Assembly (NCBI GenBank): GCA_946811185.2 | Contig: OX328110.1 | Coordinates: 11,884,516-11,948,515, forward strand | Direction of reading: 5' to 3' | Length of the DNA stretch: 64,000 nt | Source of the DNA: Hippopus hippopus | Taxonomy: Eukaryota; Mollusca; Bivalvia; Cardiida; Cardiidae | Shown here: positions 55,103 to 64,000 of the stretch, piece after piece | How the letters are laid out: each line of letters starts with the position of its first letter | Numbering within the stretch: position 1 is the first letter of the stretch | Made by a program: the position numbers and the translations under genes | The notes under the pieces: model-generated | Told to the model about the DNA's origin: nothing | The model's input: only the letters and a program-made list of their open reading frames with translations | The model's database searches: none

Positions 55103-55342
55103 CTAACATATGAGCAATGCTCTGTGAATAGGGGGCTTAATGAGTCTCCGTGCTGCATGATACCAAGCAAGTCATCACTGTATTATAGATCCATAAAATC
55201 TATTTTGTATAAAAACCTACTGGATCATGAGCTACTCTGGTCTATGGGCATGCAGAAAATTTACCAAAAGCGCAGGCTGACCTGGCTCGGTGCTTTTTGT
55301 AAATGCATTGAGCCCCCTTTTCACAGAGCATAGCTCATGCGT
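55103..55342 (+). repeat. MITE-2 copy with hairpin collapsed
   Basis: GAGCAATGCTCTGTGAATAG to CACAGAGCATAGCTCATG. One hairpin arm and about 20 bp next to it are deleted (AAAAGCGCAGGCTGACC). Confidence 0.75.
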
Positions 55343-56060
55343 ATACAAACTCACAGAACTTCTAAATAGTTTAATAATCATAAAATATTGAATAATTTGT
55401 CTCTGTTTTGCATCAAAGCTTTACATCTAAGAAAAGAAAAAATAAATGTAAAAAACGTTATACAAAAAATCTATTTACGGATAAACGCATTTACTCCAGA
55501 AGAAAACGTATCCACCCTCTTCTTCTTACTTTACTTTAGTTTATTATTTCTTACAGTTTTGTAGTTATATTTTTCATGTACTTGTTTGTCCATTTGTTAG
55601 TATTTTTTGGTGTAGTAGTTGTTGTTGTAGTTGTTGTGGTTGTTGTGGTTGTTGAGATTTCTTATTTTTTCTTTTTTGTCTGTTTGGTTGAATCTGTTTG
55701 CTTGGGGTTTTTCCGTCTGTTCCGCATATAATCATACATGTAATTGACAAGGAACCTCGTGGTTCAAGTCAAAGAATAAAGCTATTGAATTGAATTGAAT
55801 TGAATTGATAATCAGTTGACTCGATAGAGCAGTGGTAGTGTCGTCTTCTTTGAAGATTTCCGGCTCGGGTCCCACCAGAAGCAGTTTTTATTTTGTTTGT
55901 TTGTTTTTTATTCTTTTCTAAGGGTAAACAATCACCTTCTAAATGTTTTTCCGTATTAGATATCAAATGTGCCCCCCCCCCAAAAAAAAAAAATAACTTA
56001 GTTTAATGTTCCTTTTAAATTATTTGACAGTTGAAGAGTAAAATAAGCAGCTGTAGGCCT
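55343..56060. other. Low-complexity, gene-free stretch
   Basis: Holds a GTT/GTG-rich tract (about 55615-55655), an AATTG pentamer run (55785-55807) followed by a tRNA-like stretch with B box GGCTCGGGTCCC, and C9/A11 homopolymers near 55971-55993. Confidence 0.6.
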
Positions 56061-56069
56061 AAGTTGAAG

Positions 56070-56330
56070 ATGTTAACTTTTTACCAGAGGACAAAATTTC
56101 TGGATTATCAAAAATGGAAAATAATAATAATTATGATAATGATAATAATGTGCAGACGACGATCAAAATGTGTTTTAAAATCATGCAATATTTCCTTCAA
56201 AGGTCGAAAAATATTGTGAGAATAGGAGAAAATGCTAGTTACCAGCATTTTCTCCTATTTACACAATATTTTCAAAGTCACTCTTTCTTAGTGACGTTAA
56301 AACGGGATTGTTTGGTAAAGGTTCTAAATC
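56070..56330 (-). repeat. MITE-1 copy
   Basis: CTTTTTACCAGAGGACAAAA start, hairpin GGAGAAAATGCTAGTTACC; right end GGTAAAGGTTC. An AATAATAATTATGATAATG run has expanded inside it. Confidence 0.7.
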
Positions 56331-57091
56331 AGGGAAAACAGTGTGGTGGGGGGAAATATAAACCTTTTATAAAGCTGATAAGTCGATCAGGGATTTAAGG
56401 ATAATCCGGACTCTAGCAGGCGGATTAAAGACCTTTGTTGTTCTTACGCAAACAAAACATTAATCCTTTCAATCACGAATGAAATCGTAAAATTCTCTCC
56501 GCCATGTCATGTGATTCATCGTTCAAGTTCTTTTACTTACTTGGGTTGTATGATTCATGTCCCAAAAGTAAGACAATAGACAGTAGAAAGCGAATTTCTG
56601 TCTCTCTCTGTCTCTCCCTTCCCCCTCTCTCTGTCTCTCTCTGTCGCTCTCTGTCTCTCTCTCTCTCTCTCTCTACCGTCCTTGTAATTGGATCCACTGT
56701 TCGTCGTGCGTCTGTCGTTCATACGTGTATACATTAACTTTTTATTCCAAACATCTCTGGAACTACTGTATCAACTTTATCCCACAGAAATTATTCTGCA
56801 AAGATAATCTTTAGATTTTCTTCCAAGAAATTCATTTTAACAAAGAACCCCGGTTGCCATTGCAAATAACAACAAACACCTCATGTATTCTCGGAAATAG
56901 CAAGTTAAGTCTGATATAAAAAATCCATTGGTTGACATTTTAGCATTTAAAACTATAGAATCTTAACCCACGTAGTGCAATATAAATGAAATGACCATTC
57001 CTTTTCAGTAAAGAACACGCAGTTTTTGTAATTTAAAGGCTTTTTTTTAAGAATATCTGTGGAAAAAAAGCAGGACAATGTAGATCTAAAA

Positions 57092-57212
57092 TCAGACTGC
57101 ACGTTCTACACTGTCCGCAATAGGTGCTACACCAGGGTTCAGCTGCTGCACGTCTAATCCGTCAAAAACATGACTGCTGTTGGCTGAGCTTATTTTCCCT
57201 ACAAGTTGGCTT
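57092..57212 (-). CDS. Orphan exon candidate
   Basis: An excellent acceptor (GGCTTCTTTTTTACAG) is followed by an open frame, SQLVGKISSANSSHVFDGLD and onward, that reads into a MITE-3 remnant and stops. It may be a terminal exon of the transporter upstream on the same strand, with one exon missing between, or of an unrelated gene. The last eight or so residues are repeat-derived. I do not recognise it. Confidence 0.25.
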
Positions 57213-57749
57213 CTGTAAAAAAGAAGCCAGGAGAGGTCAGCATCAATGTTTACAAACAGTTTATTGGCTATTAATTTCAATATATTTTGGTACATGTAAA
57301 CAAACAAGTAGGACATTCAATGAATGAGAAAAAAAAAAACAGCGTAGAAACCTCTCATGCAGTACATAGCAGTCACGTGACCTTCTTCCCGCGTTTCCAA
57401 GTCACGTGATCTTTTACCGCGGTGTTCTGTCTTTTTTAACGAAATTTTCTTTTTTCCCCTTTTGCTTAGACTATTCAGCTTATTAAAAAAAAAAAACAAT
57501 TCTGAGAGAGAACGTTTGCAATCAAACCCATAGAAAAAATCTCTTTTAATATGCGTCAAATAAAAACAAACTAGTCTATTTCCTATTTCAGTTTTTTGAT
57601 TTCGGTTTATTCATAAAACCATGACGAAACAGACTGCGTATCAGAACAATTTCGCAAAGAAAATTGATTTTGACAGCAATTTCTGAGACAGTCTGCCTTT
57701 TAAACTCACCACTGTTGGAGAGGTCTGATGACCTCTCCAATTAGACGAG

Positions 57750-57988
57750 CTTAAAGGCCAATCAGCGGGCAAAAGTAAACAATTCAGAAGTCAAAATGCA
57801 GTCAAATATAAAGGCCCACTATCAACCCAAATTAAACAGTTCAGGATTCAAAAAGCAAGCAAGTACATGTATAAAAGCATACAAAGGGTCAAAATTAAAT
57901 AATTCAGGACTCAAAACGCAGGCAAATTTAAAGGCTTACTTGCAGCCAAAAGTAAACAGTCCATGAGTCAAAATGTAGATGAATTTAA
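57750..57988 (+). repeat. 57-60-bp degenerate tandem repeat, four units
   Basis: Each unit has AAAGGC, then CCAAA(A/T)TAAAC, A(A/C)TTCAG and TCAAAA(T/C)GCAG at matching spacing. Sequence identity between units is moderate. Confidence 0.65.
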
Positions 57989-58082
57989 TTCATACCATTC
58001 GAAAGTATGGCCATCATTATGAGCTTTACATGATGTTATGTACAGTGCTGTTTGTCGAAGTTATACTCGATGGCAGGGAAAA

Positions 58083-58350
58083 TCAGCCATACTCTGTAAA
58101 AAGGGAGCTTGATGCATATACGAAAAGTATCGACCCAGGTCAGTCTGCCCAGTCTGCACAGGCTGACCTTGGCCAAAACTTTTTGCTATTAGTCAACTTT
58201 CTGTATGTCCAAGAACCAGTCTACACCATGATTTTATCAGCTGTTAGAAAAAAAGTAGCTATCATGGATAAATCATTATGTGATGGTTTGCTTGGTATCA
58301 TGTATCGTGGAGATGCATTAAGCCCCCTTCTGCCAGAGCATGGCTCAAAT
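58083..58350 (-). repeat. MITE-2 copy
   Basis: AGCCATACTCTGTAAAAAGG to CTGCCAGAGCATGGCTC with hairpin CAGGTCAGTCTGCCC. Confidence 0.78.
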
Positions 58351-58493
58351 GTATTGAAAACTAGAGCAAAAGTTGCAAACTTTTGATTTAGTTTTAACTT
58401 TTAAGATTAATTTCATTTTTCTACCAGCGACTGAAATTTCGACATTGTTGCATATCGACAGACCCATGATAATATCTACACTTTTAACCCTTT

Positions 58494-58713
58494 ACTAAAC
58501 AATCTCTTGTTTTAACGACCGTAGATAAATAGCCGTCTAAAAACATTGTGGGTAAAGGAGAAAATACTGGTAACCAGTATTTTCTCCTTTTTCCCACAAT
58601 GTTTTCTACCCTTTTTAAAGACTGAAAACTTCCTTTCGGCTACATTTCATATGTCGACTGCAAATGCTTTCAATTTAGAAAAGTGCAGATTTCTATCGAT
58701 TGGCAAAGAGTTA
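58494..58713 (+). repeat. MITE-1 copy
   Basis: TTAACCCTTTACTAAAC start, hairpin arms GAGAAAATACTGG / CCAGTATTTTCTCC with matched changes, right end GGCAAAGAGTTA. Confidence 0.8.
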
Positions 58714-59282
58714 TATGAATTCAATTTGTTGTGGCGCTGCATGAGCGGAGGCACTATATTTTTATTCGCTTTTGAAAAGTGCCTGTGGACGTAGCCATAT
58801 TGTTTACTATAAGGACTGGTTCAGTGGTTTTTTTTTTTTAAACATACATGTAAAAATACGGTACTTTCATTACCGGATCGAGCCCGTACCAACTTCGTTT
58901 TTCTATTTGGACTGATCTTTTGCTTGTTAACCTGTTAAATACCGTACTTTCATTGTCAGCTCGATGAATACCAGATCGTAAATGGCCCAGAGTTTAAATA
59001 TTTGTCATGTAGTATCACCACGTGGACATCTACGAAGTTTGTTCAAGTGATGCCCGCTGTAAATGCGCCCTATTTCAGAAACAACTGATTTGCGGCGCCA
59101 TTGGTGTTATGCATCAATATTTTCTTGTCTGCACTTTGACCCCTACAATGTTTATCCAGTGGGCCATTAAAGCTATAAAGTATTCCAAGGGAAGTAACTC
59201 ATCTTGATAATTCATATTTGTAGCAATTTAGTACCTTGGATTCTAATACGCCACCTGCATCAGGACTTGGCTCTTTGAACCA

Positions 59283-59380
59283 TGCCCTCCGAGCCCGGTA
59301 GTTCTGTAGGTAACGCACTGGGCTGGAATCCAGGGGTCGCAGATTTGATTTGTAGCTCGGCCTAATTCTTTCCTAGGCTT
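59283..59380 (+). mobile_element. SINE-1 head
   Basis: CCCGGTAGTTCTGTAGGTAAC and GCAGATTTGATTTGTAGC, then CTAATTCTTTCCTAGG; broken off by a SINE-2 insertion (59390-59590) and resumed by body sequence from 59600. Confidence 0.65.
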
Positions 59381-59389
59381 GATGGATGA

Positions 59390-59590
59390 ATGAGTGATTG
59401 ATTGAATGGTATTTTACGCCGCTTTAATCCGGTCATATAACGAAGACAGCTCACACATTCATGCAGTGGCTTGCCCAAAGAAACTTCCACGAAAAACCCA
59501 GTGCTTCCAGTGAGACTCGAACCAGGAACTTCCAGATTACGAGTCCGGCCCTTTACCATTGAACCACGCCGGACCCAGTAGTCAGTGCAA
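59390..59590 (-). mobile_element. SINE-2 inserted in SINE-1
   Basis: Reverse copy from ATTGATTGAATGGTATTTTA to the head GGTCCGGCGTGGTTCAATGG (reverse strand); separates head and body of a SINE-1. Confidence 0.7.
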
Positions 59591-59594
59591 CATA

Positions 59595-59765
59595 ATTCAT
59601 TCTTCACTCACCGCTGAAAATTGCTACAACTATGTTTACATGAGAAAGCACTTTAGTGGCCTGGAACACGCGTAGTGCAGAGTTTTTGTTAAAGTGACTC
59701 CACGAACGTATGGATAGGTGCACTGGCCACTGCAATATAACTGAAATAATTTTAAAATGACAACA
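59595..59765 (+). mobile_element. SINE-1 body and tail
   Basis: ATTCATTCTTCACTCACCGC, GGATAGGTGCACTGGCCAC, ATATAACTGAAATAAT: the continuation of the head at 59283. Confidence 0.68.
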
Positions 59766-61048
59766 ACATAAAAAAAAAACAGCGAGTCTTTCCCAAAGGC
59801 ACACCCACGTGCTTTACACGCAAGGACGTCAGTGGGGATGGAAAGCGGTCCACCATATACGCAAACCGTTATAAATTGCATTTTTGGTCTAATTCTAGAT
59901 TTAGAAATTAATGCATTTTCTGATTGGCCTAACCATTTGGTTTGGCCAATCTGAAATCGCGTTACTTTCAAATTCAGAAATTGAGAATTAGACAAGTGAT
60001 GGTAGTAAGAATGGTTGGTGAATACTGGAGTACCGACGACAAAGTTCCGTTTTTTCACCTACCAAAAATCGATCAAAGATTACACAAAAATTTAACAAAC
60101 ACTTTTAAATAAGAAAGAAAAATTTACTTAAAAATATATAAATTCGACATGAATGACAGTTTTGATATGAAGTGTACTGAAAACAGGTTAAAACCTTGTG
60201 GCAAAAGGAGAAAATGACTGGCAATTTCTCAATCTTCCACAATATTTTCAAAAGTGTTCTAATGCGATGATTAAGGTATTAAAGAGAATGAAGATTGAAA
60301 TACAAGCTCAAGGCCTCATGAAACTTATTTTGCCCATGTTACTTTTGACTAAATCAAACGGTCGATTTTTCGAGGCTATGTTTTGGTCATATTATTGATT
60401 CTTCAAGTAAAATAAGCACGGAGAAATGAGTTGGTGTTATCAGTATATACAAAGTTTCACGAAGCTTTACTTTGTTTCAATATAAATCTAATTCAATCCG
60501 TCTGCGAAAACTGCCGACGAAATTGACATATTCGCGACAAATTGTAAATGTATTAGTACACTGTATTTCAATACAAATATATTCATAACTGTTTTGATTC
60601 AAAATTATGACCCATGCATTGTTTTAAGTGGAGTCTTATTTTATTATCAGTAAATGGGTCTATTTCGGGCGAAGAAATTAGGGTGTGTGTGCCGATATAT
60701 CACACAATGGAATACAGCAGAGTCGCCAAGGTTTGCCCAGTGTAGGAAGTGTTATTCGAAAAAACTGCTTGTTCGAATACCCCAGGCACGATTGCAAACT
60801 AGAGGTACATCTCCATGAAATTCCATTTGTATGCCATCACACTTCCTGTTTCTTGGCCAACTTCCTGTTTTTGAAATATGATGATGTCAGCGGAAGTGTA
60901 AACGACAATGCACTTCCGGTTAAAAGTAGTGCCCCGATCAAATGGAAAGTGTAGTAGAAATTCCCACTAACGTCTCTGAGAAGACCTGCAAATGGACGTA
61001 ATTATTTGGTACAGTCATGTATTCATTTGAGCTCTGAAGGTTATAGTT

Positions 61049-61187
61049 GGCCTGCAACACGCGAAAAGGGGCATTCGGACATTTGCGTAAAATGCCGTTT
61101 CAGATCAGCCTGCGCAGTCCGCGCAGACTTATCCGAGACGACACTTTACGCAAATGTCCGAATGCCCCTTTTCGCGTGTTGCAGGCC
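61049..61187. repeat. Perfect 43-bp inverted repeat (palindromic MITE)
   Basis: Arms 61049-61091 and 61145-61187 are identical in inversion (GGCCTGCAACACGCGAAAAG, GGGCATTCGGACATTTGCGT, AAA). The 53-bp centre contains CAGCCTGCGCAG / CTGCGCGGACT-type sequence resembling the MITE-2 hairpin. GC and CpG are far above the surroundings. Confidence 0.92.
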
Positions 61188-61204
61188 ATATTGCAAAGGA
61201 TGCT

Positions 61205-61440
61205 TTAACCGTTTCCCATATTTTAACGATCCTAAGGAGAACGTCTCCTGAAATCATCTTAAAAAAGGAGAAAACGCGGGCACCATCATTTTCTCCTTTT
61301 CCAACTATGTTTTCAAGACTTTTAGAGACAAATTGGCACATTTTATTTTTCGTCTGTTAATACTATGAAACTTGGACAAATCTAAAATTTTCAAATTATT
61401 GCCTCAAAAGATTCTTTGATAAAACATTTTTTTTTTTAAG
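61205..61440 (+). repeat. MITE-1 copy, diverged
   Basis: Starts TTTAACCGTTTCCC; hairpin AAGGAGAAAACGCGGGCACC; right half TCGTCTGTTAATACTATG. Directly follows the palindrome. Confidence 0.6.
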
Positions 61441-61529
61441 ATTGCCATTTTTATTAAATCTGATAGACCGCCCCCCCCCCCCCCCCTCCGCCCCATAATC
61501 TTTTAAGCGCAATAGGCAAAAAGATGATT

Positions 61530-61630
61530 TTTTGCGGACGACGTAGATCAAGATCACACTGCACAGAACGTGTTATCCGATCTTCGATCTACACCGTCCG
61601 CTTGTGTAGTCAAGCCTTTAGGATAAAAAT
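61530..61630. repeat. MITE-3 copy (part)
   Basis: GCGGACGACGTAGATCAAG, TGCACAGAACGTG, GATCTACACCGTCCGC; preceded by a C17 homopolymer at about 61470-61486. Confidence 0.65.
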
Positions 61631-61984
61631 CGTCGGTCTGGGTTTCAGCGGATTGTATTTGTGGCTGTTGTAAGAGGTTGAGCTTATTGCACTGTAGATT
61701 CGTAGCCCAGTACAGATTAAACGTTTGATAAATATGAATAGATGAATAATCGTCGTGATATAACCAAAACCTTTGAAAGCTGCATTTAACACCACTCAAC
61801 CAATCGATGATTCAAAGTTCAAACGTTCCTTGGCTAAGGTCACTACGGGACTACGGCCGTTTTTCACAACAAAGTACACAAACTTTAGGTCAAATCCCAT
61901 TACCGATATTAATTCCTTAATGTGCCTAACCTTTACGGAGCTGATTTGATGAAATAGATCTTTTCGATAGGGACAATCAGTCTA

Positions 61985-62335
61985 TATATGAGCAATGCTC
62001 TGGCAAAAACAGGAACTAATGCATCTACATGATGCATTATACATGTACCAAGCACATCATCTCATGATTATGGATACACAAAATCTGGGTCTGGAGGTAG
62101 AATGGTCCTTTGCCAAGTCTGACAATCGACTGATTCTGGAGGCAGAATGGTCCTTTGCGAAGTGTAACAATAGACTGGATCTGGAGGTAGAATGGTCCTT
62201 TGCCAAGTAAAACATTGATCGATAGCAAAAAGTTTCGATTCATGTCATCCTGCGCTGACCGCGCAGGCTGACGAGGGTCGATACTTTTTGCAGATGAATC
62301 AAGTCCCTTTTTGACAGAACACGGCTCAAATTCTT
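61985..62335 (+). repeat. MITE-2 copy with internal triplication
   Basis: GAGCAATGCTCTGGCAAAAA to GACAGAACACGGCTCAAAT. The segment CTGGAGGTAGAATGGTCCTT, TGCCAAGT is present three times (about 62090-62215) at 48-53-bp spacing. The hairpin is CATGTCATCCTGCGC / GCGCAGGCTGACG. Confidence 0.82.
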
Positions 62336-62354
62336 TTTCACATATGATACAAAG

Positions 62355-62455
62355 AAGCGCAAAGAGCAGATCAAAGATCATCCTGCACGTTCTGTGCAAT
62401 CTGATCTTGATGTACACCTTCCGCAAAGGCGTAATGGATCGCGTTAAACAGTCCC
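62355..62455. repeat. MITE-3 core in the transporter intron
   Basis: GATCATCCTGCACGTTCTGTGC, ATCTTGATGTACACC, ATCGCGTTAAACAG; begins about 40 bp after the transporter exon donor. Confidence 0.65.
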
Positions 62456-62491
62456 AGAATAACAGTAATAGAAAACAGTAGCAAACAATAC

Positions 62492-62629
62492 CTGTTAGTT
62501 GGAAAAATATAGCTATCGATACTCCATGGCACATTGCTGTAAATCCGAGGGAACTTTTAAACCTGTCTAGACCTTGTTGCTCTATCAGAATCACATTATA
62601 CAGGCATATATAGGTGCCGCTGAAAGCTC
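62492..62629 (-). CDS. SLC16-like exon (helices 10-11)
   Basis: 46 codons, phase 1 to phase 1, acceptor TTGATCAAG and donor GTATTG. It encodes GAFSGTYICLYNVILIEQQG and continues to IFFQLT. The downstream intron begins with a MITE-3 copy. Confidence 0.8.
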
Positions 62630-64000
62630 CTTGATCAAAAGAAAAAAGATACATTTACATAGACATAGGAGTGTTCTAATTAAATCCCTGCAGTTGGTTT
62701 GAGTAGATCTTTAGTGTCACCCTTAAAATGTCCGCAAAAGCGTGTGCAGTTGTGTATATCAACATGAAAATAAGTTTAATTTTCCAATACAGATACTGAA
62801 AAGGTATAAAATATGTTCTTAAGGGAGATCATTAGATTTGTTCTTCGGAAAAAAAGTCTTTGTAAACTCCAAACAACTCTTTAAGCAGCCATGTTCGTCC
62901 AGAAAAATCATCACATGATCGCTTTTATCGCAAAGATTTTATGGTTGTACAGAAAAAAGAAAAGGCAGTTTTCACGTAAATCTACGAAAAAAAGTCTAAA
63001 TTTATATGGAACAGAAACTACCAATTTAATAAAGCAAATGGTTTAGGTAATCTGTAATTGTTTTACTTTCTACTTGTAGAATTAGAATGTATTTTAGAAT
63101 CGTTGGAAAAACGGACCTAGACTGGAACATAGCATTTTAAAGTTTTCGCCACAATAGCTATAATTATGTCAATCAACTTACCCTGAATGACAGCAAAGAC
63201 AACCAATGACCAGAATTCTTGACAAAACCTCACCACGTGACAAACTAGGCCGATAATTCCAAGGGCAATGGCAACAATTGTCGTCGGTTTTAACCATTTT
63301 CTGTCTGCTATGAATCCACTTAGTATTCTGCTGACAAGGTCGACCGAGCTGATGACGATGAAAATGACGCTGACGTCACCGCTCGTGGCACCCACTTCCT
63401 TTGCATACGGTATCAAATACACACTCATCATGACACAACCGGATATAGAAACCGCGGCCATACATAAGTAATGTACATAAACCGGGTTAAAGACAGACAC
63501 GTCAAAAACAGTTTTGAAGAAATTTATGACCTTTCTGGTACAACTCGTTGATTCTTTTTTTGCCAGTTCTTTCTCACCTTCTTTGGTCGTAGAGCCAAAC
63601 TCTTCACTTAATCCAATTTCTGTTAATTTTCCAATACTCATAGTTTCACTTATGACGTCACCACTTGCGTATAAAGCTATTTTTGACCGACTAATTGAGT
63701 CCAATACGTTTCCAATGACACTAGTCTGACTTAATTCAGAGACAGTCCTTTTTCGACTTGATGACGTGTTTGATCTCAAACGACCCAACATTGGTGACGG
63801 AAATGCGCCCTCTTTTGCACGGTCCGGGTCGTATGACATTGTCCTGTTGAATAAAAACGGTTTGATCACACTTGGCGAGTGATTGCCGATGTGAATGTTT
63901 GTCGGAGGACGGTCATGCTCAGAAAATGTTCGCAGTAACTGTCCTCTTTCATTTACTTCCTCGTCTTTTTGAACATATGTATTATTTAAAAAGTTTTTCG
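62492..64000 (-). CDS. SLC16/monocarboxylate transporter-like MFS protein (partial)
   Basis: Two exons, 64000-63182 (open at the window edge) and 62629-62492, join in phase 1. The first encodes a long polar loop rich in Ser, Glu and Lys. It then enters membrane segments: about 30 hydrophobic residues from VHYLCMAAVSISGCVMM, then VSVIFIVISSVDLVSRILSG followed by ADRKW, and TTIVAIALGIIGLVCHVV. The second exon completes the next helix pair (GTYICLYNVILIEQQGL and HGVSIAIFFQLTG). A central loop followed by helices 7-11, with R and D near helix 8, is the C-terminal half of SLC16 proteins, which move monocarboxylates or related small molecules across the plasma membrane. The substrate cannot be told. 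The exon for helix 12 and the tail was not found. Confidence 0.8.
62630..63181. other. Transporter intron
   Basis: The 552-bp intron between the two SLC16-like exons, AT-rich, with no repeat of the named families; one of the few MITE-free stretches in the window. Confidence 0.65.
63182..64000 (-). CDS. SLC16-like exon (central loop and helices 7-10), 5' end outside window
   Basis: The frame is open from the window edge to the donor CAGG/GTAAGT at 63182 (phase 1). The cytosolic loop of about 150 residues is longer than usual for vertebrate MCTs and contains many Ser/Thr (RLRSNTSSSRKRTVSELSQT), a plausible phosphorylated region (inference). Confidence 0.8.

Noticed and set aside
60685..60960. 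89-codon plus-strand ORF with CACTTCCTG/CACTTCCGG motifs that look like ETS sites
   Set aside because: No transcript start, domain or splice evidence; motif clustering alone is insufficient.
62037..62491. Continuation of the transporter reading frame beyond 62492
   Set aside because: The open frame past the GTATTG donor passes into MITE-3 and MITE-2 sequence; hydrophobic stretches there are repeat translation.

Overview
The window looks like nuclear DNA of an invertebrate animal, most probably a bivalve mollusc. The evidence is AT-rich sequence, short exons split by kilobase introns with GT-AG borders, tRNA-headed SINEs, a mariner, hAT remnants, a 162-bp satellite and a very dense load of small palindromic DNA transposons (MITEs). 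There are no operons, ribosome-binding sites, CRISPR arrays, rRNA genes or intact tRNA genes. The species assignment is inference; the animal, intron-rich architecture is seen directly.

Three protein-coding loci can be supported. (1) 17910-32332 (+): a complete eight-exon gene for a 366-residue WD-repeat protein recognised as WDR73. All splice phases agree from ATG to stop. (2) 39271-46473 (-): a six-exon gene for a 300-residue, highly charged coiled-coil protein, tentatively C6orf163-like. Two further exon candidates upstream (47763-47874 and 49207-49510) end in the same phase and could replace its first exon. (3) 62492-64000 (-): the second half of an SLC16/monocarboxylate-transporter-like MFS gene, running off the right edge. 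Its last membrane-segment exon was not found.

Almost everything else is repeats. MITE-1 is about 225 bp, flanked by TTAA, begins C(C/T)CTTTACC and has a long central hairpin. About 80 copies or fragments can be picked out by eye across the window, in both orientations. MITE-2 (about 250-330 bp) has ends near GAGCCATGCTCTG and a GTCAGCCTGCGCAG hairpin. MITE-3 is flanked by TTAA, begins CCCTTA and has a GATCAGACTGCAC hairpin. Two tRNA-derived SINE families share one 3' tail, and a third is unrelated. Other elements are an internally deleted mariner (6007-7031), two hAT-like remnants and several long inverted repeats.

Layout: 1-17900 is repeat-filled with no convincing exon. 17910-32332 is WDR73, its introns packed with MITEs. 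32338-39270 is intergenic repeats. 39271-49510 is the coiled-coil locus. 49511-62490 is repeats with one orphan exon candidate on the minus strand. 62492-64000 is the transporter. The clearest unusual biology is the repeat landscape: MITE-1 and MITE-3 look like piggyBac-type non-autonomous elements (TTAA target, CCC start). Several nested insertions show empty and filled sites within this window, which fixes the TTAA target duplication and the relative ages of the families. No transposase able to move them is visible here.
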